64,000 nucleotides of DNA from Pedobacter ginsengisoli (GCF_030244015.1 NZ_JASSYX010000001.1:868001-932000); one strand, 5' to 3'; shown: positions 36,965-46,286, counted from the stretch's first letter. The notes: generated by a model from the sequence alone, not told the origin. Numbers and translations are program-made.

Positions 36965-37015
36965 TTAAGTTCATATTTGTTTTCAAGACGAATCTAAACA
37001 AAAAATTATAAAGAA

Positions 37016-37025
37016 CAATCGATTG
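37016..37025. promoter_or_regulatory. LacI-family operator candidate in the xylB-regulator intergenic region
   Basis: CAATCGATTG, a perfect palindrome with the central CG typical of LacI-family sites, 52 bases from the xylB start and 33 from the regulator start. One dimer here could control both promoters. Confidence 0.6.
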
Positions 37026-37057
37026 CATTAAAATATTTTGCCATATTTACATCTTGT

Positions 37058-38086
37058 ATGAAGAATCAAAAAAGGACAACGATTTACGACATCGCCAGAA
37101 AACTCAATCTGAATGCATCTTCGGTATCCCGGGCGCTAAGCAATACCAGTAAAGTAAGTGAGGCCACCAAAAAATTGATATTTGATACGGCCAAAGAGAT
37201 GAACTACCAGCCAAATAGTCTGGCATCTAACCTGAGAAGAGGATCCAACCGGACTATAGGTGTCATCGTACCACGCATCAACCAGAATTTTTTTGCCAAC
37301 GTGATCGCGGGCCTGGAGGAGATTACCTATGAGCATGGATACAACCTGGTGATCTGCCAGTCTAACGAGTCTTACGAGCGCGAGGTGGAGTGTGTCAATA
37401 CTTTGATCAACCAGCAGGTGAACTGTATCGTAATCTCGGTAACGGCAGATTTTCAGGACGATGAACACATCAGGAATATATTGAAACACGGGATACAGCT
37501 GATCCAGTTTGACCGTGTTGCCGACAATGTGGATACGTTTAAGGTATTAAACGACAACAGGCAATCTTCTATTGAGGCGATCAGCCACCTGATCGGACAA
37601 GGTTACAAAAGAATTGCCTTACTGGAAGGACCACAGAACCTGAACATTTTCAGACAACGGAAAGAGGGTTATCTGGAGGCATTAAGAATGCACGGTTTCG
37701 ATATCGTACCTGAACTGATGCGGGAGAATGCCTGGACCCAGGAATTGAGTGCCACAGCAACCAGGGAATTGTTGAGTCTGCCCAACCCGCCGGATGCGAT
37801 ATTTGCCTCTACTTCGGATTTTTCTGCATTGGGCGTCCTGGAGGTTGCTACTAAAATGGGCATCAGCGTACCGGACCAGCTGGGAATCTGCGGGTATTCC
37901 AATGAAGCATTTACCGAAATCACTAGCCCGTCCATCACCACCATTGATCAGCATAGCGTAGACATGGGCAAGGCCATAGCCAAGCTTTACTTTAAAGAGG
38001 CAAGATCCGAGGCCGAAGTTTCTGTACCGAGGATCATCAACATACAGCCTCAATTGATCATCAGAGATTCCACACTTAAAAATTAA
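37058..38086 (+). CDS. LacI-family transcriptional regulator of xylose genes
   Basis: 342 residues. The N-terminal helix-turn-helix and hinge (TTIYDIARKLNLNASSVSRAL, then MNYQPNSLASNLRRG) is followed by a periplasmic-binding-protein-like effector domain (TIGVIVPRINQNFFANVIAGL, DAIFASTSDFSALGVLEVATKM, SITTIDQHSVDMG). It probably represses xylB-xylA and the transporter until xylose or a derivative binds. It is divergently transcribed from xylB with 93 bases between. A XylR-like role is inferred from position. Confidence 0.88.
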   Translation: MKNQKRTTIYDIARKLNLNASSVSRALSNTSKVSEATKKLIFDTAKEMNYQPNSLASNLRRGSNRTIGVIVPRINQNFFANVIAGLEEITYEHGYNLVICQSNESYEREVECVNTLINQQVNCIVISVTADFQDDEHIRNILKHGIQLIQFDRVADNVDTFKVLNDNRQSSIEAISHLIGQGYKRIALLEGPQNLNIFRQRKEGYLEALRMHGFDIVPELMRENAWTQELSATATRELLSLPNPPDAIFASTSDFSALGVLEVATKMGISVPDQLGICGYSNEAFTEITSPSITTIDQHSVDMGKAIAKLYFKEARSEAEVSVPRIINIQPQLIIRDSTLKN

Positions 38087-38108
38087 TTGTAATATTAAAT
38101 CGTTAATA

Positions 38109-38140
38109 TTTGGTAAATTATACCGAAAGGTATAATTTTG
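38109..38140 (+). promoter_or_regulatory. Promoter with embedded TetR operator
   Basis: TTTG (38109-38112), 20 bases, TAATTTTG (38133-38140) form a good phylum promoter. A perfect inverted repeat AAATTATACC-gaaa-GGTATAATTT (38115-38138) fills the spacer, so binding of a dimer would block polymerase. It lies 22 bases before the tetR start, indicating self-repression of the tetR-fabF transcript. Confidence 0.7.
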
Positions 38141-38161
38141 ATCTGTCAATTGATTTTTGAT

Positions 38162-38761
38162 ATGGCTAAAGCAGACCGCACCAGGCAATTTATTATCGAA
38201 AAAACTGCTGTATTGTTCAATACTAAGGGGTATTCGGGCACTTCATTGTCAGATATTACTTCGGTGACGGGCCTTACTAAAGGAAGTATCTACGGGAATT
38301 TTGCCAATAAGGATGAAGTTGCCATCGCAGTCTACGAATACAACAGCGGTATGCTGAGCGATAAACTGGATGAGGCGATCAGCATCACCGGATCTGCGGC
38401 CGAGAAACTGATTGCTGCTGTTAATTTTTACCGGGACAACTGGCGGGCAGAGTTTGAAGGCGGTGGCTGTCCGATATTGAATGCTTCAGTAGAGGCAGAT
38501 GATAGCCTGCCTTTTTTGAGGGAAAAAGTCCGGGAAAGCATTCGCAGCTGGGGCCTGAAGCTGGATAAGATCATCAGGGAAGGGCAGGAGTGCGGGGAGT
38601 TTAAAACAGATATTGTTTCCCGGGATTACGCATATACTATCATTACTTTAGTAGAGGGCGGAATTATGCTGGGCAAGATCACCGGCGATGAAAAGCATTT
38701 GTTCCTTGCATTGGACAGGATACTTAGAATTATAAAGGAAGACATAATAAATAATATATGA
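38162..38761 (+). CDS. TetR-family transcriptional repressor
   Basis: 199 residues from MAKADRTRQFII (a frame extension to 38138 would run into the operator). The N-terminal helix-turn-helix is FNTKGYSGTSLSDITSVTGLTKGSIYGNFANKDEV. The C-terminal ligand domain contains GGGCPILNASVEADD, typical of the YxaF/LmrA-like subgroup. The stop overlaps the fabF start by 4 bases (ATGA). It likely controls its own operon through the palindrome upstream. The inducer may be a fatty acyl derivative, given the partner gene. Confidence 0.88.
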   Translation: MAKADRTRQFIIEKTAVLFNTKGYSGTSLSDITSVTGLTKGSIYGNFANKDEVAIAVYEYNSGMLSDKLDEAISITGSAAEKLIAAVNFYRDNWRAEFEGGGCPILNASVEADDSLPFLREKVRESIRSWGLKLDKIIREGQECGEFKTDIVSRDYAYTIITLVEGGIMLGKITGDEKHLFLALDRILRIIKEDIINNI

Positions 38762-40008
38762 AAAGAGTAGTAGTGACAGGTTTAGGTGCTGTAACCCCCC
38801 TGGGTAATACAGTAAAAGAATTTTGGGATAACATTGTAGCAGGCAAAAGCGGTGTTGCAGCGATCACAAAATTTGACACTTCAAAATTCAAGACTAATTT
38901 TGCTGCCGAGGTTAAAGATTTTGACGCTGAGGTATATGTCGACAAAAAAGAACTGAAAAAATATGACCTGTATACACAATATGCCATTGCGGCGAGTGAC
39001 CAGGCCATCAAAGACTCGGGGCTTGATTTTGAAGCCATGCCTGAGGAAGAACGCTATGAAGTAGGGGTGATCTGGGCTTCAGGTAACGGTGGGATCAGTA
39101 CTTTTGAACAGCAATTAAAAGAGTATCACCTGGGTGATGGTACGCCAAGGTTCAGTCCATATTTTATTCCGAAGATGATCGTGGATATAGCTGCGGGAGT
39201 GATCTCGATCAGGCATAAATTGCATGGTCCGAACTACGCTACTGTATCCGCCTGTGCATCTTCAAATACAGCTATCATCAGTGCATTTGATACCATCCGT
39301 TTGGGTAAAGCGACGATTATGGTTGCGGGAGGTTCTGAGGCAGCCATTACAGAATCTTCTGTCGGCGGATTTAATTCTGCGCACGCATTGTCTAAAAGAA
39401 ATGACGATCCTGCAGGGGCTTCCCGCCCTTTTGATATCAGCAGGGATGGCTTTGTAATCGGCGAGGGAGCCGGCGCACTGATCCTTGAAGACTACGATCA
39501 TGCAGTAGCGCGTGGTGCGCATATCTATGCGGAGATGGTCGGCGGTGGTATGGCTGCTGACGCTTATCACCTGACCGGTACGCCTCCTGATGGATTAGGC
39601 GCTTCACTGGGTATTTCGAAGGCATTGAAAGATGCAGGGATCACTCCGGATAAAATAGATTACATCAATGCGCATGCAACTTCTACCGGTCTGGGTGATG
39701 TGGGTGAGCTGAACGGAATTAAAAAGATCTTTGGCGACCATCCGGTTGCTATCAGTGCAACTAAATCCATGACCGGGCATTTGCTGGGTGGTGCCGGTGC
39801 GATAGAGAGTGTGATCAGTGTGCTGGCTACGGTAAATGACATCATCCCGGGAACGATCAACACTACGGAACTGGATCCGGAAATCCCTGCGGGATTAAAC
39901 ATCATTTTAGGTAAGTCGGTGTCTCAGCCTGTAAACTATGTTCTGAACAATACTTTTGGATTTGGCGGACATACGGCTACGTCTATATTTAAAAAGTATA
40001 CAAAATAA
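38758..40008 (+). CDS. fabF: Beta-ketoacyl-ACP synthase II
   Basis: 416 residues, the usual length for FabF. The Cys-His-His triad is present: C166 in VSACASSN, H306 in NAHATSTGLGD and H341 in SMTGHLLGGAG. It condenses malonyl-ACP with acyl-ACP in fatty acid elongation. Unlike a core fab operon, no acpP is adjacent; it is translationally coupled to tetR, so this may be a second, regulated copy for altered fatty acids. A 16-bp tandem duplication begins at its stop codon (40006-40037). Confidence 0.93.
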   Translation: MKRVVVTGLGAVTPLGNTVKEFWDNIVAGKSGVAAITKFDTSKFKTNFAAEVKDFDAEVYVDKKELKKYDLYTQYAIAASDQAIKDSGLDFEAMPEEERYEVGVIWASGNGGISTFEQQLKEYHLGDGTPRFSPYFIPKMIVDIAAGVISIRHKLHGPNYATVSACASSNTAIISAFDTIRLGKATIMVAGGSEAAITESSVGGFNSAHALSKRNDDPAGASRPFDISRDGFVIGEGAGALILEDYDHAVARGAHIYAEMVGGGMAADAYHLTGTPPDGLGASLGISKALKDAGITPDKIDYINAHATSTGLGDVGELNGIKKIFGDHPVAISATKSMTGHLLGGAGAIESVISVLATVNDIIPGTINTTELDPEIPAGLNIILGKSVSQPVNYVLNNTFGFGGHTATSIFKKYTK

Positions 40009-40037
40009 GAAGTATAGTAATTAAGAAGTATAGTAAT
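40006..40037. repeat. 16-bp perfect tandem duplication at the fabF stop codon
   Basis: TAAGAAGTATAGTAAT occurs twice back to back (40006-40021 and 40022-40037). The first copy starts with the fabF TAA stop. Confidence 0.85.
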
Positions 40038-40065
40038 AAGGAACCCTTAATTTTTTTGTACGGTC

Positions 40066-40127
40066 GTCATTGCGAGGTACGAAGCAATCTCATCAAGTGC
40101 GGGATTACTTTGTATCTCGCAATGACT
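40066..40127. repeat. REP-like palindrome of the GTCATTGCGAGG-GAAGCAATC type
   Basis: GTCATTGCGAG (40067-40077) and CTCGCAATGAC (40116-40126) are perfect arms, with inner near-complementary segments GAAGCAATC and GGATTACTTT. This matches the widespread dispersed element whose core is GTCATTGCGAGGnACGAAGCAATC. It lies between fabF and the carboxylase gene; the rest of this 254-bp gap is AT-rich with no gene. Confidence 0.7.
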
Positions 40128-40262
40128 TTTATAGCGCTTATCTTAACTCCAGACAAAATATTTAAAGCAATCTAACATTGAATTTGAAGCGATAACGTAG
40201 ATTTGAACCAAAGCCTGATCCGGACTTTTGTTACCACAAAAATTACCTATAACTTGGCAGCG

Positions 40263-41891
40263 ATGGATATAGAATTCAACAAGAACGAAGACTTTAACAA
40301 ACAGTCGGTTTACGGTTTAAAGACCCGGTTAAAGACCATATACAAAGGCGGCGGGGACAAGAACGCTGCAAAGCAGAAAGAAAAAGGCAAAATGCTGGCA
40401 CGTGAACGTATTGCGTACCTGATTGATAAAGGAAGTGAATTCCTGGAGCTGGGGGCCTTTGCGGCAGATGAGATGTATCAGGAACAAGGCGGATGTCCTT
40501 CTGCCGGTGTGGTCTGTGGCATTGGCTACGTGGCGGGCCGGCAATGCATGATCGTGGCCAATGACGCAACCGTAAAGGCAGGTGCCTGGTTCCCAATGAC
40601 TGCTAAGAAGAACCTTAGGGCACAGGAAATTGCGATGGAAAACAGGCTGCCGGTAGTCTACCTTGTAGACAGCGCCGGTGTTTATCTGCCTATGCAGGAC
40701 GAGGTCTTTCCTGACAAGGAACACTTTGGCAGGATGTTCAGAAACAATGCGATCATGTCTTCAGAAGGGATTGTTCAGATTTCAGCCATTATGGGTTCCT
40801 GTGTGGCAGGTGGTGCCTATCTTCCGGTCATGAGCGATGAGGCGATGATCGTAGATGGTACCGGCTCGGTATTTCTCGCGGGTTCATACCTGGTCAAATC
40901 TGCAATAGGTGAGGATGTGGACAATGAAACCCTGGGCGGGGCGACCACTCATTGCGAAATTTCGGGAGTAACCGATTATAAACATCCGAATGATCAGGCT
41001 TGCCTGGACAGCATCAGAAATATCATGAGTATGCTGGGTGCGCCGCAGACAGCCGGATTTGACAGGATCAAAGCTGCGGTGCCAAAACTAAATCCGGAAG
41101 ACATTTACGGACTGCTGCCCGAAAACAGGGAAAAGCCTTTTGATATGCTCGAAATCATTCAACGCCTGGTGGACAATTCTGAATTTGAGGAGTATAAAAA
41201 ATTATACGGACAGAGCATCATTTGCGGACTGGGACGGATTGACGGCTGGGCCGTGGGGATAGTAGCCAACCAAAGGAAAGTGGTCAAATCAAAAAAGGGT
41301 GAGATGCAGTTTGGCGGGGTGATCTACTCGGACAGTGCCGACAAAGCAACGCGTTTTATTATGAATTGCAACCAGAAGAAGATTCCCCTGGTATTTCTGC
41401 AGGACGTGACCGGATTTATGGTGGGCAGCAGGTCTGAACATGGCGGCATCATCAAAGACGGTGCGAAAATGGTGAATGCGGTAGCCAATTCAGTTGTGCC
41501 TAAGTTTACCATCATCATCGGAAATTCTTATGGTGCGGGTAACTATGCCATGTGCGGGAAAGCTTATGATCCGCGGCTGATCTATGCCTGGCCAAGTGCT
41601 AAAATTGCCGTGATGGGCGGCGCGCAGGCGGCTAAGGTACTGCTGCAGATCCAGGAAGCATCCTTAAAAGCAAAGGGCGAGGTTGTGGATGCTGAAAAAG
41701 AAGCAGAATTACTAAAAGAGATCACAGACCGGTACAATAGCCAGACCACGCCGTATTATGCAGCCGCAAGACTTTGGGTAGATGGAATTATCGATCCCCT
41801 GGATACCCGTAAAGTCATATCGATGGGCATAGAAGCTGCGAACCAATCGCCAATAAAGAAGCAATTTAACGTGGGTATAATCCAAACCTGA
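40263..41891 (+). CDS. Acyl-CoA carboxylase, carboxyltransferase (beta) subunit
   Basis: 542 residues from MDIEFNKNEDF; an ATG 20 codons upstream gives an untypical extension. The carboxyltransferase fold is complete, with VDSAGVYLPMQDEVFPDKEHFGRMF and SCVAGGAYLPVMSDEAMIV in the first half and QDVTGFMVGSRSEHGGIIKDGAKM and GAGNYAMCGKAYDPRLIYAWPSAK in the second, closest to methylcrotonyl-CoA carboxylase beta chains in my memory, though propionyl-CoA is possible. It transfers carboxyl from a biotin protein to an acyl-CoA. No biotin carboxylase subunit is adjacent, so its partner must be encoded elsewhere. Confidence 0.87.
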   Translation: MDIEFNKNEDFNKQSVYGLKTRLKTIYKGGGDKNAAKQKEKGKMLARERIAYLIDKGSEFLELGAFAADEMYQEQGGCPSAGVVCGIGYVAGRQCMIVANDATVKAGAWFPMTAKKNLRAQEIAMENRLPVVYLVDSAGVYLPMQDEVFPDKEHFGRMFRNNAIMSSEGIVQISAIMGSCVAGGAYLPVMSDEAMIVDGTGSVFLAGSYLVKSAIGEDVDNETLGGATTHCEISGVTDYKHPNDQACLDSIRNIMSMLGAPQTAGFDRIKAAVPKLNPEDIYGLLPENREKPFDMLEIIQRLVDNSEFEEYKKLYGQSIICGLGRIDGWAVGIVANQRKVVKSKKGEMQFGGVIYSDSADKATRFIMNCNQKKIPLVFLQDVTGFMVGSRSEHGGIIKDGAKMVNAVANSVVPKFTIIIGNSYGAGNYAMCGKAYDPRLIYAWPSAKIAVMGGAQAAKVLLQIQEASLKAKGEVVDAEKEAELLKEITDRYNSQTTPYYAAARLWVDGIIDPLDTRKVISMGIEAANQSPIKKQFNVGIIQT

Positions 41892-41941
41892 GGAGATTTA
41901 TAATCCACATATCACATTGTTGCATTTCTTGCCATCAACGG

Positions 41942-41973
41942 TTTGTGCAATATCCGGATAAAGCGTAAATTTG
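41942..41973 (+). promoter_or_regulatory. Promoter of trxB
   Basis: TTTG (41942-41945), 20 bases, TAAATTTG (41966-41973), matching the phylum consensus, 18 bases before the chosen trxB start. Confidence 0.75.
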
Positions 41974-41991
41974 TACTATAATAATCAATAT

Positions 41992-42954
41992 ATGTCAGAA
42001 GAAACAGAACATGTTCAATGTTTAATTATAGGTTCAGGCCCTGCAGGATATACAGCCGCGATTTACGCCGCCCGTGCAGATCTTAAGCCAGTTATGTATA
42101 CGGGTATGGAGCCCGGCGGTCAATTGACCCAAACTACCGATGTCGATAATTTCCCGGGTTATCCCAATGGGATAATGGGCCCGGAGATGATGGAAGATTT
42201 CCGCAAACAGGCGGAACGTTTTGGAACAGATATCCGTTTCGGATATGTGAGTTCGGTAGATTTTTCTTCTCTGCCACATAAGGTGGTTGTAGATGAAATT
42301 AAAACCATTACAGCGGATACCGTGATCATTTCTACTGGAGCCACGGCCAAATGGCTGGGTTTGCCAAGCGAGCAGAAATATAACGGTTTTGGAGTGTCTG
42401 CCTGTGCCGTGTGCGATGGTTTTTTCTTTAAAGGACAGGATGTAGCCATTGTTGGAGCAGGTGATACTGCGGCCGAGGAGGCGACCTACCTGGCCAAGCT
42501 TTGCAAAAAAGTATACATGCTGGTTCGCCGTGATGAATTCAGGGCTTCAAAAGCCATGGTTCACAGGGTACTGAATACTCCGAATATTGAGGTAATCTAT
42601 AATTCTGAGGCCAAAGAAATACTGGGCAATGGCAAGAATGTAACCGCTATTAAAGTATTCAACAACAGGACCGGTGCCGAAACTGACATTCCTGTAGAAG
42701 GCTTTTTCGTTGCCATCGGGCACAAGCCAAACACAGATATCTTTAAGGGCTGGCTGGATATGGATGACACAGGTTATCTGATTACTACTCCGGGTACCTC
42801 GAAAACGAATGTGGAAGGTGTTTTTGCAAGCGGGGACGTTCAGGACCATTATTACCGCCAGGCCATAACAGCTGCAGGTTCTGGTTGCATGGCAGCTTTA
42901 GATGCAGAGCGCTACCTGGCCGCTAAGGAACACGAAATTAAAGTGCTGTCATAA
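41992..42954 (+). CDS. trxB: Thioredoxin reductase
   Basis: 320 residues from MSEETEHVQC; the ATG seven codons upstream sits too close to the promoter -7 element. FAD motif IIGSGPAGYTAAIYAARA (13-30), NADPH motif VGAGDTAAEEA (154-164) and the redox pair C138-AV-C141 followed by DG are all present. It transfers electrons from NADPH to thioredoxin in the cytoplasm. It stands alone, with its own promoter and a strong terminator. Confidence 0.95.
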   Translation: MSEETEHVQCLIIGSGPAGYTAAIYAARADLKPVMYTGMEPGGQLTQTTDVDNFPGYPNGIMGPEMMEDFRKQAERFGTDIRFGYVSSVDFSSLPHKVVVDEIKTITADTVIISTGATAKWLGLPSEQKYNGFGVSACAVCDGFFFKGQDVAIVGAGDTAAEEATYLAKLCKKVYMLVRRDEFRASKAMVHRVLNTPNIEVIYNSEAKEILGNGKNVTAIKVFNNRTGAETDIPVEGFFVAIGHKPNTDIFKGWLDMDDTGYLITTPGTSKTNVEGVFASGDVQDHYYRQAITAAGSGCMAALDAERYLAAKEHEIKVLS

Positions 42955-42975
42955 CCGAAAGGTTCATATTAAAGC

Positions 42976-43013
42976 AAAAAGGGCAGGTTCATGGCGAATC
43001 TGCCCTTTTTTTG
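42976..43013 (+). terminator. Intrinsic terminator after trxB
   Basis: Hairpin AAAAAGGGCAG / CTGCCCTTTTTTT with a 13-nt loop, 22 bases after the stop. Confidence 0.9.
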
Positions 43014-43079
43014 TCCTTTTTACTTTAAGATTTTTTATATTGGGCTTTAAATTCAAACGGAAACAGATAACCACATTAC

Positions 43080-44984
43080 ATGAAAAAAATCTTAACATTA
43101 ACTTTATTGGCAGCTATGTCGATCGGTGCCTTTGCACAAACTGACGCAAACATGGGCATCATTCCTGCACCGGTTTCAGTGACAAAGAAAACAGGGACAT
43201 TTAAATTAGATAAAACAGTGATACTGGTATCTGCTGATGCCAAAAACGCAAAGATGGCTGATTTGCTCAATGCCTATATCGTTACCAAAGGTGGATTTTC
43301 ATTAAGGGAATTGAAGGCTTCGGGATCAGCCGACAGGGCGATCATCATCACTTCAGCCGGTGCAGATCAATTGCCTGCGGAAGGATATAAGATCAGCATT
43401 ACAGATAAAAAAATGACCATCACCGGTAGAAATGCAGGCTTGTTTTATGGCATACAGTCAGTAATGCAGCTGATGCCTGACAAGCAAAATAACCAGATCC
43501 TGATCAATGCGGCCGAGATCAGTGACTATCCGCGGTTTAAATACAGGGGCATGCACCTGGATGTTGGCAGGCATATGTTTCCCGTTGCATTCATCAAGAA
43601 GTATATTGACCTCATGTCGCAGTATAAATTGAACAACTTTCACTGGCACCTGACTGAGGACCAGGGATGGAGAATTGAAATTAAGAAATATCCAAAGCTC
43701 ACCAGTATTGGCAGCAGCAGGAACGGAACGATCATAGGACGCCATCCTGGTGTGGGAACGGACAATACTGTCTATAAAGGGTTTTATACACAAGACGAAG
43801 CAAAGGATGTAGTAGCTTATGCTGCTGCACGCTACATCAATGTAATCCCTGAGATAGAACTGCCCGGACATAGCTCTGCAGCTATTGCTGCTTATCCTGA
43901 ATTGAGCTGTTTTCCGGATAAAGATACCTTTGTGGATGAGAAAACACCTTGGTCTGGTTCAAGAAAAGGCAAACAGGTACAGCAGCAATGGGGAGTATTT
44001 GACGATGTGTTCGTGCCTACAGACAATACTTTTAAATTCCTGGAAGATGTGCTGGATGAGGTCATCGCAATTTTCCCATCTAAATACATCCACATCGGTG
44101 GAGATGAGAGCCCTAAGGAATACTGGAAACAGAGTGAGTTCTGCCAGCAGCTGATTAAGAAACTTGGTCTGAAAGATGAACATGAGCTGCAAAGTTATTT
44201 CATACAAAGAATAGAGAAATACATCAACTCAAAAGGCAGATCGATCATTGGCTGGGATGAAATACTGGAAGGCGGACTGGCTCCTAATGCAACAGTGATG
44301 TCCTGGAGAGGCGTGGATGGCGGTATAGCTGCTGCAAAGCAGGATCACGATGTAATCATGACCCCAGGCGGTCCTATAGGACTATATTTTGACCATAAAC
44401 AATCTTCTTCTGCCGATGAACCTACAAACATCGGGGGTCTTGCTCCATACTGGATAGCCTATGCTTATGATCCCATGCCAAAAGAACTGACTGCTGATCA
44501 GCAAAAACATGTGATCGGGGTACAGGCCAATGTATGGACGGAGTACATCCAGACACCTGCCAAAGTTGAATATATGGTACTGCCGAGAATGTTCGCCTTA
44601 TCTGAAATCGCATGGAGCCAGGTGGCCCGAAAAGACCTGAAAAATTTCTCGGAGGAAAGAATACCTGTACATCTGGCAAGACTGGACAAGACAAGTACAA
44701 ATTACTGGGTTCCGGCACCTTTCGGCCAAAGTGACAAGACCCTGAACGGAGAAGATTTTAATATTGAGCTGAAAGCGCCGTTGCCGGGAGCGAAGATCTA
44801 TTATACTTTAGATTTGAGCCGTCCTTCTGAAAATGCTACCTTGTATTCAAACGCAATAAAAGTTAATGTGCCAAAAGGTCAGAAAAGGGTATTGAAAACA
44901 ATTGTGATCACTCCCGGCGGAAAGCGCAGCGTAGTTACAGAAACGATATTGAATAATGGCGCTCCGGATGTAAAAGCAAAATAA
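43080..44984 (+). CDS. Beta-N-acetylhexosaminidase, GH20
   Basis: 634 residues with a Sec signal peptide (1-20, IGAFAQ). An N-terminal GH20b domain (about 24-150) is followed by the TIM barrel (about 155-490) with YRGMHLDVGRHM, FHWHLTEDQGWRIEI and the catalytic pair D342-E343 in HIGGDESPKEYW; a C-terminal beta domain (550-625) begins KAPLPGAKIYYTLD. Substrate-assisted cleavage of terminal N-acetylhexosamine in the periplasm is expected. It may be co-transcribed with the small lipoprotein gene 22 bases downstream. Chitin or peptidoglycan fragments are candidate substrates. Confidence 0.92.
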   Translation: MKKILTLTLLAAMSIGAFAQTDANMGIIPAPVSVTKKTGTFKLDKTVILVSADAKNAKMADLLNAYIVTKGGFSLRELKASGSADRAIIITSAGADQLPAEGYKISITDKKMTITGRNAGLFYGIQSVMQLMPDKQNNQILINAAEISDYPRFKYRGMHLDVGRHMFPVAFIKKYIDLMSQYKLNNFHWHLTEDQGWRIEIKKYPKLTSIGSSRNGTIIGRHPGVGTDNTVYKGFYTQDEAKDVVAYAAARYINVIPEIELPGHSSAAIAAYPELSCFPDKDTFVDEKTPWSGSRKGKQVQQQWGVFDDVFVPTDNTFKFLEDVLDEVIAIFPSKYIHIGGDESPKEYWKQSEFCQQLIKKLGLKDEHELQSYFIQRIEKYINSKGRSIIGWDEILEGGLAPNATVMSWRGVDGGIAAAKQDHDVIMTPGGPIGLYFDHKQSSSADEPTNIGGLAPYWIAYAYDPMPKELTADQQKHVIGVQANVWTEYIQTPAKVEYMVLPRMFALSEIAWSQVARKDLKNFSEERIPVHLARLDKTSTNYWVPAPFGQSDKTLNGEDFNIELKAPLPGAKIYYTLDLSRPSENATLYSNAIKVNVPKGQKRVLKTIVITPGGKRSVVTETILNNGAPDVKAK

Positions 44985-45006
44985 GTTTGCATTAACAGAA
45001 CAGACA

Positions 45007-45645
45007 ATGAGATTGATAAAATATTTTTCCAGGCAGCCCTATTTCCTTGCAGGGCTGCTTTTAATGGCCTCCTGCGGTGACGCTGGTTCAGATAAAACTG
45101 CTGAAGTGAAACCTGCTGTCAGCAGTACCGGTACGCCTGCCGGCCCGTTTCCGTTTTACAAAAATATTGAGATCAGACCGGGGATCAGCTTTGAAGTTGT
45201 GAGTTGGGGCAAAGGTGTTGATAGTATTGGCGGCTACCTGATTTTAAGAACTGATTCGGCGAAAAACAGCTTTAAGTCCTTATCCAATGAGCGCGAAGGA
45301 ATCATTACGGATGCCTGGAATATGGATATGGACAATGACGGCGATCCCGAGATCTATATCGAGATGCTGAGCAAAAAGAATGTTTCAGATCTGAATGTTT
45401 ATGAATATTCGGGGGGAAGTTTTAACAAGATCACTTTTCCGGGTCTGAGCAGCAGTTTGAAAAAAAATTATGGAGGCAATGATAAATATACGATCAAAAA
45501 CGGTGACCTGTTCCGCAGTTTCCCGCTGGTAAATCCTAAGGACAGTACGCAAAAAGCAGGAGAACTTAAAACTGTTCAATACAGGCTTAGCGGCAATAGC
45601 TTCTCCACTTCGGAAGTGAAGCCAGATTCAGAAACAAAAGAATAG
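45007..45645 (+). CDS. Lipoprotein with FG-GAP/PliI-like motif, unknown function
   Basis: 212 residues with lipobox LLLMASC-GDAG. The middle holds WNMDMDNDGDPEIYIEMLS, an Asp-rich calcium-binding-type loop followed by beta strands, as in FG-GAP repeats or PliI lysozyme inhibitors. The family is uncertain. It follows the GH20 gene by 22 bases and is convergent with the response regulator. A role in protecting or binding wall-derived sugars would be speculative. Confidence 0.72.
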   Translation: MRLIKYFSRQPYFLAGLLLMASCGDAGSDKTAEVKPAVSSTGTPAGPFPFYKNIEIRPGISFEVVSWGKGVDSIGGYLILRTDSAKNSFKSLSNEREGIITDAWNMDMDNDGDPEIYIEMLSKKNVSDLNVYEYSGGSFNKITFPGLSSSLKKNYGGNDKYTIKNGDLFRSFPLVNPKDSTQKAGELKTVQYRLSGNSFSTSEVKPDSETKE

Positions 45646-45653
45646 AAGACCAG

Positions 45654-46286
45654 TTAGATCAGCCTGTTCTGCCTGGCAATGTTAATCGCCTCCGATTTGG
45701 AGTTGACATTGAGCTTGATGTAAATGTTCTTTACATGTGTTTTCACTGTTTCTATTTCGATAAACAGTTCCTGGGCGATTTCACCACGGTCTTTACCCTT
45801 TGAAATGAGTTCGAGGATCTGAGTTTCCCTTTTTGTGAGCGGAGAGTTCTGGTTCTTTTGCAAAGACATGATGACTGTCTTGGCTACATCAGGACTCATT
45901 GGCCCGCCACCCTGCATCACTTCTTTTATGGCTTCAATTATTTTTACGGATGAGGTGTTTTTAGTAAAATACCCAGAGGCGCCGTTTGCCAGGGCGTCGA
46001 GAATGATCTTTTCTGTCTCGTAGACCGTAAGCATAATGATGTAAACATGCGGGAAAAGTTTTTTCAGTACAGGCAGGGCATCAATGCCACTGGTGCCCGG
46101 GAGTTGTATATCCAGGATGATCACATCCGGATTGTCCTTAATGATCTTGTGCCTGGCTATGTCGAAAGAAGGGTACGTGCTGACAACGGTATATGGAGAA
46201 GTGTGGTTAATTAAATACGCATACCCTTCTCTGATGGTTTCATCATCTTCAATGATGACTATTCTTGCATCCGCCTGATTATACAT
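45654..46286 (-). CDS. Response regulator, NarL/FixJ type
   Basis: 210 residues from MYNQADARIV; an ATG 11 codons upstream would overlap the sensor gene more. The receiver domain has acidic residues in IIEDDE and phospho-acceptor D59 in VIILDIQLPG, with T/S and K as MLTVYE and YFTKNT. The C-terminal LuxR helix-turn-helix is TKRETQILELISKGKDRGEIA, then TVKTHVKNIYIKLN. It should be phosphorylated by the sensor kinase encoded immediately upstream; the two genes overlap by 8 bases. Confidence 0.93.
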   Translation of the reverse strand: MYNQADARIVIIEDDETIREGYAYLINHTSPYTVVSTYPSFDIARHKIIKDNPDVIILDIQLPGTSGIDALPVLKKLFPHVYIIMLTVYETEKIILDALANGASGYFTKNTSSVKIIEAIKEVMQGGGPMSPDVAKTVIMSLQKNQNSPLTKRETQILELISKGKDRGEIAQELFIEIETVKTHVKNIYIKLNVNSKSEAINIARQNRLI

